Of a DNA stretch of 5,062 nucleotides, positions 1-4,959 are shown in pieces (position 1 is the first letter of the stretch; every line of letters starts with the position of its first letter). The notes below the pieces were generated by a model. The model worked only from the letters and a program-made list of their open reading frames with translations. It made no database searches and was not told the origin of the DNA. The position numbers and the translations under genes are program-made. The DNA comes from an uncultured Eubacteriales bacterium (GTDB lineage Bacteria; Bacillota; Clostridia; Lachnospirales; Bianqueaceae): contig ONYR01000075.1 in assembly GCA_900322165.1 (NCBI GenBank), forward strand, positions 1 through 5,062, read 5' to 3'.

Positions 1-294
1 ACAGGTGGAAAGCAGTACCGGGTACAGGCAGGAGATGTCGTCTCTGTAGAGAAGTTAGGCTTGCTCGAGGGAGAGAAGTACGAGTTCGACAAGGTTCTGA
101 TGGTTGCCGGTGAAGAAGGTCTGACGGTTGACAAGCCCTATGTTGAGGGTGCAACTGTTAAGGCTACCGTTCTTGCGGAAGGCCGCGGCCCGAAAGTGGT
201 TGTCTACAAGTACAAAGCCAAGAAGGGTTCTGCGAAAAAGAACGGTCACAGACAGGCTTTCACCAAGCTCGTGATCGACGAGATCATCGCGTAA
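1..294 (+). CDS. rplU: 50S ribosomal protein L21, 5' end cut off
   Basis: L21 is a structural protein of the large ribosomal subunit that binds 23S rRNA. The frame is open from base 1 and gives 97 residues beginning TGGKQYRVQAGD, which matches the L21 N-terminus just after the usual short start (normally about MYAIIE). Only about six residues should therefore be missing and the full protein would be about 103 residues, normal for the family. The family's C-terminal rRNA-binding segment is visible at residues 70-89 of the fragment (KYKAKK, then KKNGHRQAFTK). The TTG at 61 is an internal codon, not the start. The gene is followed after 6 bases by the Prp protease gene and then by rpmA, the standard Bacillota L21-Prp-L27 order. 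Its promoter and any L21 leader structure lie outside the window. The identification is firm. Confidence 0.97.
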   Translation, partial: TGGKQYRVQAGDVVSVEKLGLLEGEKYEFDKVLMVAGEEGLTVDKPYVEGATVKATVLAEGRGPKVVVYKYKAKKGSAKKNGHRQAFTKLVIDEIIA

Positions 295-300
295 GTTCCC

Positions 301-642
301 ATGATCAAAGTGACGTTCTGGAAACGCGCTGACAGCTCCTACGCCGGATTTGACATGATCGGTCATGCCGGATTCGCAAACAGCGGCCGCGACATTATCT
401 GTGCTGCCGTCTCGGTACTTGCGATCAACACAGTCAATTCCATTGAAGCTTTCACCGCGCTTAAGCCTATTTCCGACGAGTCCGACGGTCATCTGACCCT
501 GCAGCTTCCCGATCTATCCAAGGCATCCGCTGAGGATCGCCGTGCGGTCGATCTGCTGCTGGATTCCATGCAGCTTGGGCTTGAATCCATCAAATCGTCA
601 TACGGATCCCATTATCTGCAAGTTCAAACAATTCAGAAGTAA
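301..642 (+). CDS. prp: Ribosomal-processing cysteine protease Prp
   Basis: Prp (YsxB family) is a cytoplasmic cysteine protease that removes the N-terminal extension of the L27 precursor in Bacillota. This step is known to be essential in Staphylococcus aureus. The 113-residue product has the usual length. The conserved block GHAGFANSGRDIICAAVS carries His22 and Cys34, the same numbers as the catalytic pair described for the S. aureus enzyme. The ATG at 301 lies 6 bases after the rplU stop and has no strong Shine-Dalgarno sequence (only GACGAG-like purines inside the end of rplU), so translation is probably coupled to rplU. That would keep the protease low relative to the ribosomal proteins; this is an inference. 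Its substrate, L27, is encoded immediately downstream, and the rpmA ribosome binding site overlaps the prp stop codon. Confidence 0.95.
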   Translation: MIKVTFWKRADSSYAGFDMIGHAGFANSGRDIICAAVSVLAINTVNSIEAFTALKPISDESDGHLTLQLPDLSKASAEDRRAVDLLLDSMQLGLESIKSSYGSHYLQVQTIQK

Positions 643-657
643 GGAGGTACGACTCTC

Positions 658-948
658 ATGTTAAGAATGAATCTTCAGTTGTTCGCACATAAGAAGGGTG
701 TCGGTTCCACCAAGAACGGCCGTGATTCTGAAGCGAAGCGCCTTGGCGCAAAGCGTGCGGACGGTCAGGTCGTTAAGGCCGGCAATATCCTGTATCGTCA
801 GAGAGGCACTCGTATCCATCCCGGTACCAATGTTGGCATCGGCAAGGATGATACGCTGTATGCACTCGTAGACGGAAGAGTCAAGTTCGAAAGAAAAGGA
901 CGCGACAAGAAGCAGGTTTCCGTTTATCCTGTTGAAGAAGCAGTCTGA
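658..948 (+). CDS. rpmA: 50S ribosomal protein L27, precursor with cleavable N-terminal extension
   Basis: L27 sits in the large subunit, and its N-terminal tail reaches towards the peptidyl transferase centre. The 96-residue product starts MLRMNLQLFAHKKG. Residues 1-9 are the Bacillota extension and the expected Prp cut is between Phe9 and Ala10, leaving an 87-residue mature protein that begins AHKKG. The conserved L27 blocks follow: GSTKNGRDSEAKRLG at 16-30, ILYRQRGTRIHPG at 44-56 and DDTLYALVDGRVKFE at 64-78. The start at 658 is favoured because a very strong Shine-Dalgarno sequence (AAGGAGGT, 641-648) lies 9 bases upstream. The ATG at 667 is in frame but would remove part of the extension and is too far from this site. 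A strong intrinsic terminator follows 11 bases after the stop codon, so this is the last gene of the ribosomal protein unit. Confidence 0.97.
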   Translation: MLRMNLQLFAHKKGVGSTKNGRDSEAKRLGAKRADGQVVKAGNILYRQRGTRIHPGTNVGIGKDDTLYALVDGRVKFERKGRDKKQVSVYPVEEAV

Positions 949-959
949 TGAATGCTGAG

Positions 960-998
960 CAGGCTTCAAATCGTGCATTTGGAGCCTGTATTTTTTTT
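960..998 (+). terminator. Intrinsic terminator after rpmA
   Basis: CAGGCTTCAAAT (960-971) pairs with ATTTGGAGCCTG (977-988) as a 12-bp stem with one G-U wobble and a 5-base loop, CGTGC. TA and then eight T (991-998) follow. This is a classic Rho-independent terminator. It separates the rplU-prp-rpmA unit from obg. I see no convincing sigma-A promoter between it and obg, so it may let part of the transcription through. Confidence 0.9.
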
Positions 999-1046
999 AG
1001 TATTTTTGAGCGCTTCGGCTTTCAATATCGCATATAGAGGTAAAGT

Positions 1047-2324
1047 ATGTTTGTAGATGAAGCAACCATTTACCTTCGATCCGGCAAAGGCGGCAACGGC
1101 TGTGTCTCTTTCCGAAGAGAAAAATTCGTTGCGGCCGGCGGCCCGGACGGAGGAGACGGAGGACGCGGGGGAGACATCGTCATGCTCGCGGTATCTGACG
1201 TCAACACGCTTTCCGACTTCAAATTCAAGCGGCGTTTTATCGCCCAGAATGGGCAGGATGGCGCAGGAAATAAATGCTTCGGAAAAAAAGGGGAAGATCT
1301 TGTCATTCGAGTTCCCGTCGGAACGGTCATCCGTGAAGCCGAAAGCGGACTTGTCATTGTCGACATGGCAGAGGAAGGTCAGCGTGAGGTCATTCTCAGC
1401 GGAGGCAAAGGAGGAAAGGGCAATCAGCATTATGCCACTTCCACCATGCAGATCCCGCAGTACGCCCAGCAAGGTCAGGAGGGGCTGGAGCTCACGGTCC
1501 GCATGGATCTGAAGGTCCTTGCGGATGTCGGACTGCTCGGATACCCGAACGCCGGCAAATCAACCTTTCTTGCCCATGTTTCCAACGCGCGTCCCAAAAT
1601 CGCCGATTATCCGTTCACGACCCTGAGTCCTCAGCTCGGAGTTGTTGAAATGTCTTACGGAAAGACACTTGTGATCGCGGACATTCCGGGACTGATCGAT
1701 GGGGCTGCAGAGGGCGTCGGACTCGGCCACGAGTTTCTGAAGCATCTTGAGCGCACGCGCGTACTGATCCATCTGGTCGATGCTGCCGGTGTCGACGGAC
1801 GTGATCCGGTGGAGGATATCATCCACATCAACGAAGAATTAGCCAAATACTCCGATTCGCTGGCTGCGCTGCCTCAGGTCATCGGTGCCAACAAGGTCGA
1901 TCTCCCCGATGCCGAGCTGTTCATGGAAGAGATCGAGGAATACTGCCAGGAGAACGGCCTCAAGCTTTTCAAGATCTCCGCTGCAACCGGAGAGGGTCTG
2001 AGACCGCTGCTCGATGAGGTCGTCCGCATTCGCGACCATCAGGATCCCGCGCCCGTTGTCTTTGAGCGCGAATACTTCGATCAAAACGAAGCTCAGGAGC
2101 AGGAGCCGTTCACGATTGTCAAGACGTCGGCTCACGAATTTGAGATCAGCGGTCCTGCCATCGACAAGATGCTCGGATACACGAACCTTGAATCCGAGAA
2201 GGGCTTTGATTTCTTCCAGAAATTCATGCATAAACGCGGAATCATCGCAAAGCTCGAGGAAATGCACGTAGAAGAGGGCGACACGATCGATGTGGCCGGC
2301 ATTTCCTTTGAATATTATCGTTAA
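1047..2324 (+). CDS. obg: Obg family GTPase (ribosome assembly, stress response)
   Basis: Obg/CgtA is an essential GTPase that binds the 50S subunit, acts late in its assembly and links growth to (p)ppGpp and stress signals. The 425-residue product has normal length and all three domains. The glycine-rich Obg fold covers about residues 1-158 (GKGGNG at 14-19, GGPDGGDGGRGGD at 31-43, GGKGGKGN at 119-126). The G domain covers about 159-330: G1 GYPNAGKS at 165-172, switch I DYPFTTL at 187-193, G3 DIPG at 212-215, G4 NKVD at 282-285, and G5 SAA at 311-313. The C-terminal OCT domain covers about 350-425. The ATG at 1047 has AGAGGT at 1036-1041 upstream and gives the family's typical start MFVDEATIYL. 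It follows rpmA, as usual, but behind a strong terminator. yhbY follows after 18 bases. All nucleotide-binding motifs are intact. Confidence 0.98.
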   Translation: MFVDEATIYLRSGKGGNGCVSFRREKFVAAGGPDGGDGGRGGDIVMLAVSDVNTLSDFKFKRRFIAQNGQDGAGNKCFGKKGEDLVIRVPVGTVIREAESGLVIVDMAEEGQREVILSGGKGGKGNQHYATSTMQIPQYAQQGQEGLELTVRMDLKVLADVGLLGYPNAGKSTFLAHVSNARPKIADYPFTTLSPQLGVVEMSYGKTLVIADIPGLIDGAAEGVGLGHEFLKHLERTRVLIHLVDAAGVDGRDPVEDIIHINEELAKYSDSLAALPQVIGANKVDLPDAELFMEEIEEYCQENGLKLFKISAATGEGLRPLLDEVVRIRDHQDPAPVVFEREYFDQNEAQEQEPFTIVKTSAHEFEISGPAIDKMLGYTNLESEKGFDFFQKFMHKRGIIAKLEEMHVEEGDTIDVAGISFEYYR

Positions 2325-2342
2325 ACAGAAAGGAGGCTCCTT

Positions 2343-2636
2343 ATGCTTACCTCCAAACAGCGCGCTTACCTTCGCAAGCTCGCACACGATTTTGACCCGG
2401 TTTTCCAGATCGGAAAAGAGGGTGTTACTCCGGAAGTAGTCAAAGCCGTGGATGAAGTGCTTGAAAAGCGCGAACTTGTCAAGCTGAACGTCCTGAAGAC
2501 CTGCGAAGACGATCTTCGCCTTGTCGCGGACAAAGTCAGCAAGCGGACGCACAGCGAATGCGTCCAGATGATCGGACGGCGCTTTGTCATCTACCGTGCC
2601 GCGAAAAAGCCGGTGATCGAACTGCCCAAGCCCTGA
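2343..2636 (+). CDS. yhbY: CRM-domain RNA-binding protein YhbY
   Basis: YhbY (YqeI in Bacillus subtilis) is a small single-domain CRM protein that associates with pre-50S ribosomal particles. The 97-residue product has the family's usual length and its landmarks: the N-terminal LTSKQRAYLRKLAH (2-15), the GKEG loop at 24-27 typical of CRM RNA binding, KRELVKL at 42-48, and the closing strand IGRRFVIYR at 77-85. The ATG at 2343 is set by a near-perfect Shine-Dalgarno sequence (AAAGGAGG, 2329-2336) 6 bases upstream. It lies 18 bases behind obg and is very probably co-transcribed with it; both act on the large subunit. In B. subtilis nadD follows this gene, but here yqeK is next after a short gap. 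The short C-terminal tail rich in Lys and Pro is not informative. Confidence 0.93.
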   Translation: MLTSKQRAYLRKLAHDFDPVFQIGKEGVTPEVVKAVDEVLEKRELVKLNVLKTCEDDLRLVADKVSKRTHSECVQMIGRRFVIYRAAKKPVIELPKP

Positions 2637-2670
2637 CACAGCGAGAAAACCATTAGTGAAAGAGTTGATC

Positions 2671-3288
2671 ATGGAGTATTCGGACTATTTATCGCTGCGG
2701 GAAGATATCCTTTCCTGGCTGAAGCCGAGACTGAAGGAGAGCCGCTACCAGCATACGCTGCGGGTTGAACAGCTCTCTGTTTCTCTCGCCAGACTCTACG
2801 CGCCCAAAGACTATCAAAGCGCTTCCATCGCTGCGCTGCTGCACGATAACGCCAAGAACATTGCGCTTGACAAGCAGCTGAAGCTTTGTGAAAAATACTA
2901 TCCGGACATGGGATTGACGATGGATTATCCCTCCATTCTCCACGCATTTGCCGGAGCAGGAGAGGCCAAAACGCATTATCCCGAGATTTCTGACGATATC
3001 GTTAACGCGATCTGTTATCACACGACCGGACGGCCGGGTATGAGCACGCTGGAGAAGATCATCTACTGTGCCGACTACGCGGAACCCGGAAGAGAGCTGT
3101 TTCCCGGTCTCGAGGAAACACGGAATCGTTTAATGAAGGATCTGGATCTGGGACTGATCATGATTCTCAACCAAACCGCCGAATACGTTGTCGGACGCGG
3201 CAAAGCCATCCATCCGTTGACAATTCGTACGATCCGGTATTATCATGATTATATCTCGAACCATGAAAGTGAGGACCAAGATGGCTGA
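2671..3288 (+). CDS. yqeK: HD-domain hydrolase YqeK, probable symmetrical Ap4A hydrolase
   Basis: YqeK proteins are metal-dependent HD-superfamily phosphohydrolases. Characterised members from B. subtilis and S. aureus cleave diadenosine tetraphosphate (Ap4A) to two ADP; function here is inferred from the family. Numbering from the ATG at 2671 (205 residues), the metal ligands are in place: His28 in RYQHTLRV, His58-Asp59 in ALLHDNAKN, His91 in ILHAFAGA, His117 in CYHTTGRPGMSTLEKI and Asp135 in CADYAEPGR. The family's C-terminal IHPLTIRTIRYY block is also present. I prefer the ATG at 2671 with AAAGAG (2659-2664) 6 bases upstream. An in-frame GTG at 2656 would add five residues (MKELI) and cannot be excluded. 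The gene lies 34 bases after yhbY and overlaps rsfS by 8 bases. The usual neighbour nadD is absent. Confidence 0.93.
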   Translation: MEYSDYLSLREDILSWLKPRLKESRYQHTLRVEQLSVSLARLYAPKDYQSASIAALLHDNAKNIALDKQLKLCEKYYPDMGLTMDYPSILHAFAGAGEAKTHYPEISDDIVNAICYHTTGRPGMSTLEKIIYCADYAEPGRELFPGLEETRNRLMKDLDLGLIMILNQTAEYVVGRGKAIHPLTIRTIRYYHDYISNHESEDQDG

Positions 3289-3667
3289 AAACACCGCTAT
3301 AGCACAAGACCTGAAGATCTCCGCAGATCTCGCCCTGACGGCATATCACGCGCTTGATGACAAACTCGGAGGAGATATCAAGATCCTCGACATCCACGAG
3401 ATCTCTGTCCTGGCTGATTATTTCCTGATCGCGCACGGAAACAACCCGTCCCACGTACAGGCTTTGATCGATTCCGTGGAGGAGAAACTGGAAGAGAAGG
3501 GCTATACGCCCAATCACATCGAAGGTTATCGTGACGGAAACTGGGTCCTGATCGATTTCGGCCGCATCATCGTACATGTGTTCGGTAAGGATGCCCGTTT
3601 CTTCTATGACCTTGAGAGAATCTGGTCCGACAGCAAGGAGATCTCCGTCGATCAGCTGAAAAACTGA
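3281..3667 (+). CDS. rsfS: Ribosome silencing factor RsfS
   Basis: RsfS (RsfA, YbeB, YqeL in B. subtilis) binds L14 on the 50S subunit, blocks joining with the 30S subunit and so slows translation under poor nutrition. The product has 128 residues. Conserved blocks are DIKILDIHEISVLADYFLIAHG (32-53), then EGYRDGNWVLIDFGRIIVHVF (81-101) and YDLERIWSD (109-117). The ATG at 3281 is chosen because GTGAGGA (3269-3275) lies 5 bases upstream and the product begins at the family's usual position. In-frame ATGs at 3245 and 3263 would add 12 or 6 residues encoded inside the end of yqeK with no good ribosome binding site. The gene overlaps the last 8 bases of yqeK (ATGGCTGA), which suggests translational coupling. 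The methyltransferase gene yqeM that often follows in Bacillus is not here; a terminator hairpin ends the unit. Confidence 0.96.
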   Translation: MAENTAIAQDLKISADLALTAYHALDDKLGGDIKILDIHEISVLADYFLIAHGNNPSHVQALIDSVEEKLEEKGYTPNHIEGYRDGNWVLIDFGRIIVHVFGKDARFFYDLERIWSDSKEISVDQLKN

Positions 3668-3698
3668 TTTGAAATCAAATCCTACCGTGAAACCAACA

Positions 3699-3740
3699 AA
3701 AAGACCCGCATAAGTCAAAATAGACCTATGTGGGTCTTTT
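3699..3740. terminator. Hairpin terminator after rsfS, probably bidirectional
   Basis: AAAAGACCCGCATA (3699-3712) pairs with TATGTGGGTCTTTT (3727-3740) as a 14-bp stem with one G-U wobble. Inside the loop, GTC (3714-3716) can also pair with GAC (3723-3725) after a single A-C mismatch, leaving a 6-base loop, AAAATA. The stem has an A-run on the left and a T-run on the right, so it could work on either strand, although the T-run is only four long. It closes the obg-yhbY-yqeK-rsfS unit, 31 bases after the rsfS stop. Confidence 0.8.
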
Positions 3741-3743
3741 CAA

Positions 3744-3774
3744 TTGGAAACGCTTCTGAAATAATAAGTATATT
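3744..3774 (+). promoter_or_regulatory. Candidate promoter and CcpA-like (cre) site for the downstream unknown gene
   Basis: TTGGAA (3744-3749) and TATATT (3769-3774) resemble sigma-A -35 and -10 boxes, but the spacer is 19 bases, longer than ideal. The same stretch, positions 3744-3758, matches the catabolite-response consensus WTGNAANCGNWNNCW at 13 of 15 positions (mismatches at the last two). If real, CcpA would bind on top of the -35 box and repress the gene when preferred sugars are present. The position directly after a terminator and before a well-formed gene supports a promoter here; the operator is a motif match only. Confidence 0.35.
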
Positions 3775-3826
3775 CAAGGGACTGACCATCGGTCTTGAGT
3801 CTGCCAATTTCTCAGGAGGGTGTATC

Positions 3827-4321
3827 ATGGAAGCTAAAACCATTACCTTTAACCGTTTTCCGCTGAATGTCAATGACACACGTATGATGTTCGAACAGAT
3901 CAAAAAGGATCCGTTCTATGTAGCCGCCTTATCCGTTGCCGTTTTCTGCCATTATAAACAGAACCGTGACGAAACCTTCAACATGATCGACGTACTGAAG
4001 GGACCGCAGCCTTTGTCCAATTTCGACAAGCAGTTCCTCAGGGACCGTCTTGGCGGCAAGGAATACAAGCCGTTTTCGTTCTTTGAAGGCGCTTATCCGG
4101 AGAACGAATACGTTCCGACACAGCCGTATCGCATAACCGTAGAAAAAGGTATGTATCAATCCAGCGATCCGAATTATGTGACGATGTATCTGCGTTCAAA
4201 CGGCGCCGATGCACCGAGATCATTGATCCTGCGAGCAAAAGGCGGTGTTGACTGGTATCTGACTGAAATCACGTATCTGGGCGATATCAAAGTCCCGGTT
4301 TCTCAGGATCCCTGGGCATGA
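3827..4321 (+). CDS. Conserved protein of unknown function, possibly the DUF6935 family
   Basis: The function is unknown. The 164-residue product is soluble-looking: I see no signal peptide, membrane segment or coiled coil. From memory it resembles small Bacillota proteins of a domain-of-unknown-function family that I believe is DUF6935. These share a DPFYVAALSVAVFCHY-like helix (29-44), a LKGPQPLSNFDKQFLRDRL block (57-75), a GKEYKPFSFFEGA stretch (76-88) and a C-terminal ending close to PVS.DPWA (157-164). No catalytic motif is evident. The ATG at 3827 is chosen because a strong Shine-Dalgarno sequence (AGGAGGG, 3814-3820) lies 6 bases upstream. The longer frame from 3728 starts inside the terminator hairpin and is rejected. 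The gene stands alone between two terminators and has a structured 3' flank. The coding call is firm; the family name is moderate to weak. Confidence 0.88.
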   Translation: MEAKTITFNRFPLNVNDTRMMFEQIKKDPFYVAALSVAVFCHYKQNRDETFNMIDVLKGPQPLSNFDKQFLRDRLGGKEYKPFSFFEGAYPENEYVPTQPYRITVEKGMYQSSDPNYVTMYLRSNGADAPRSLILRAKGGVDWYLTEITYLGDIKVPVSQDPWA

Positions 4322-4326
4322 TTCCG

Positions 4327-4415
4327 GTGAGAGGAGTACTTCGCTCCCTCCATCCAACTATTCGCAAAACGCAAGTTTTACGAATAGTTGGACCCGAAAG
4401 AAGTACCTCTCTCGC
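4327..4415. repeat. Long imperfect inverted repeat with GCAA tetraloop
   Basis: The inner arms 4353-4370 and 4375-4392 pair over 18 bases with a single C-A mismatch (4365 with 4380) around the loop GCAA (4371-4374), a GNRA tetraloop closed by C-G. Beyond an internal loop, GTACTTC (4336-4342) pairs with GAAGTAC (4400-4406), and 4327-4334 pairs with 4408-4415 with two G-U wobbles. The whole fold is 89 bases and starts 5 bases after the stop codon of the unknown gene. No T-run follows, so it is not an ordinary terminator. It may be a 3' UTR stabilising structure, part of a small RNA, or a dispersed MITE- or REP-like repeat. Confidence 0.8.
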
Positions 4416-4430
4416 ATAATCCGTCCTTTC

Positions 4431-4466
4431 AGCCGGCTTTCGATCTCTTTCCTGTATCTGCCGGCT
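4431..4466. repeat. Short inverted repeat, AGCCGGC / GCCGGCT
   Basis: AGCCGGC (4431-4437) and GCCGGCT (4460-4466) can pair as a 7-bp GC-rich stem over a 22-base pyrimidine-rich loop. Since the core GCCGGC is itself a palindrome, the two copies are also direct repeats (GCCGGCTT at 4432-4439 and 4460-4467). It lies between the long hairpin and the terminator at 4499, in the probable 3' untranslated region of the unknown gene. Confidence 0.5.
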
Positions 4467-4498
4467 TAGTTCATTCTTTGATCGTTTATCTCGCTTAG

Positions 4499-4532
4499 AA
4501 CCGCTGAGCTTCAGTTAAGTTCAGCGGTTTTT
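4499..4532 (+). terminator. Intrinsic terminator at the end of the unknown-gene transcript
   Basis: AACCGCTGA (4499-4507) pairs perfectly with TCAGCGGTT (4521-4529). The stem continues inward through a G-U wobble and CTT/AAG to about 13 bp with a 5-base loop, CAGTT (4512-4516). A run of five T (4528-4532) overlaps and follows the stem. This is a convincing plus-strand Rho-independent terminator, 177 bases beyond the stop codon of the unknown gene, so that transcript would carry a long structured 3' region or a separate small RNA. Confidence 0.88.
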
Positions 4533-4788
4533 GTTATTTGCATTTGTTTTTTATATCGTCACCGTCGCACGGTTCTCATTTGAATATATGTTTCACTGCA
4601 TCCTATAACATTCATCCAGCGGCTCGTTTCTTACTCATGTACGATCATCCACACACGTTCTTTGCATTTAAATGATTTGTACGCGTTTTATTGCCTCGAT
4701 TCAGTGTCTCAGTACGTTTATCCATCCTGAAAACGCATTTTGCGCGTATATTACACAGTTACGGTATTTTCCGTTCTTTTACAATATA

Positions 4789-4828
4789 TTGATAATTGCG
4801 TTATCAAATTATCCCACATCTTGATAAC
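4789..4828. promoter_or_regulatory. TTGATAA repeat cluster, candidate operator
   Basis: TTGATAA (4789-4795) and TTATCAA (4801-4807) form a 7-bp inverted repeat with a 5-base spacer, a 19-base dyad. A third copy, TTGATAAC (4821-4828), is the exact reverse complement of GTTATCAA (4800-4807), and lies 32 bases (about three helical turns) from the first copy in the same orientation. The third copy overlaps a candidate -35 box. This arrangement is typical of a binding site for a dimeric repressor or activator. The regulator is not identifiable. Confidence 0.45.
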
Positions 4829-4849
4829 AATGTTTTTATGCTGTATATC
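4821..4849 (+). promoter_or_regulatory. Candidate weak sigma-A promoter overlapping the repeat cluster
   Basis: TTGATA (4821-4826, five of six match to TTGACA) and TATATC (4844-4849, four of six match to TATAAT) are separated by 17 bases. The -35 box is the third TTGATAA copy, so a protein bound to the repeats would directly control it. AT-rich DNA produces such matches by chance, so the call is tentative. Confidence 0.3.
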
Positions 4850-4927
4850 GTTAAAATTAGTTTAGTTGCCTCCTAATTACCTGCAAATCGGATATCGGCC
4901 TTAGTCTAACATTTCGCAAAATACTAC

Positions 4928-4956
4928 TTAACACAGACCCAAATTGATATTATAAT
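4928..4956 (+). promoter_or_regulatory. Near-consensus sigma-A promoter for the gene beginning at the window end
   Basis: TTAACA (4928-4933) matches TTGACA at five of six positions, and TATAAT (4951-4956) is a perfect -10 box, with the ideal 17-base spacer. Transcription should start near 4962-4964, giving a leader of about 100 bases before the ATG at 5060. The short leader and the well-formed ribosome binding site downstream support the assignment. Confidence 0.7.
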
Positions 4957-4959
4957 GAT

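Larger units (their letters stand above)
4533..4927. other. AT-rich intergenic region without a supportable gene
   Basis: I see no coding region on either strand: frames are short, lack ribosome binding sites and resemble no known protein. Base composition drops (15 G/C in 4801-4860 against 35 in 60 bases at 1501-1560 in obg). It contains small palindromes (ACCGT-CGC-ACGGT at 4561-4573, CATTTAAATG at 4665-4674, ACGG/CCGT at 4761-4774) and the TTGATAA repeat cluster listed separately. No tRNA or rRNA is evident. Confidence 0.7.

Noticed and set aside
1004..1040. TTGAGC (1006-1011) with CATATA (1031-1036) as an obg promoter
   Set aside because: The spacer would be 19 bases and transcription would start about four bases before the ATG, leaving out the ribosome binding site at 1036-1041.
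1057..1512. A 151-codon plus-strand frame inside obg
   Set aside because: It is an out-of-frame shadow of obg, with Arg/Ser-rich low-quality composition and no ribosome binding site.
1839..2672. A 277-codon open frame on the minus strand opposite obg and yhbY
   Set aside because: It lies antisense to two firmly identified genes, resembles no protein I recognise, and is explained by codon bias in a GC-rich coding strand. Similar minus-strand frames at 966-1472 and 3167-3718 are rejected for the same reason.
3666..3681. Small hairpin GATTTG-AAAT-CAAATC across the rsfS stop codon
   Set aside because: Only six weak base pairs, no T-run, and a much better terminator follows at 3699; probably chance.
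3728..3826. Upstream extension of the unknown gene to an ATG at 3728
   Set aside because: That ATG is inside the terminator stem, has no ribosome binding site, and the ATG at 3827 has an excellent one.
4860..4882. Minus-strand Shine-Dalgarno-like TTAGGAGG in the intergenic region
   Set aside because: No start codon lies at a suitable distance on the minus strand and no open frame follows.
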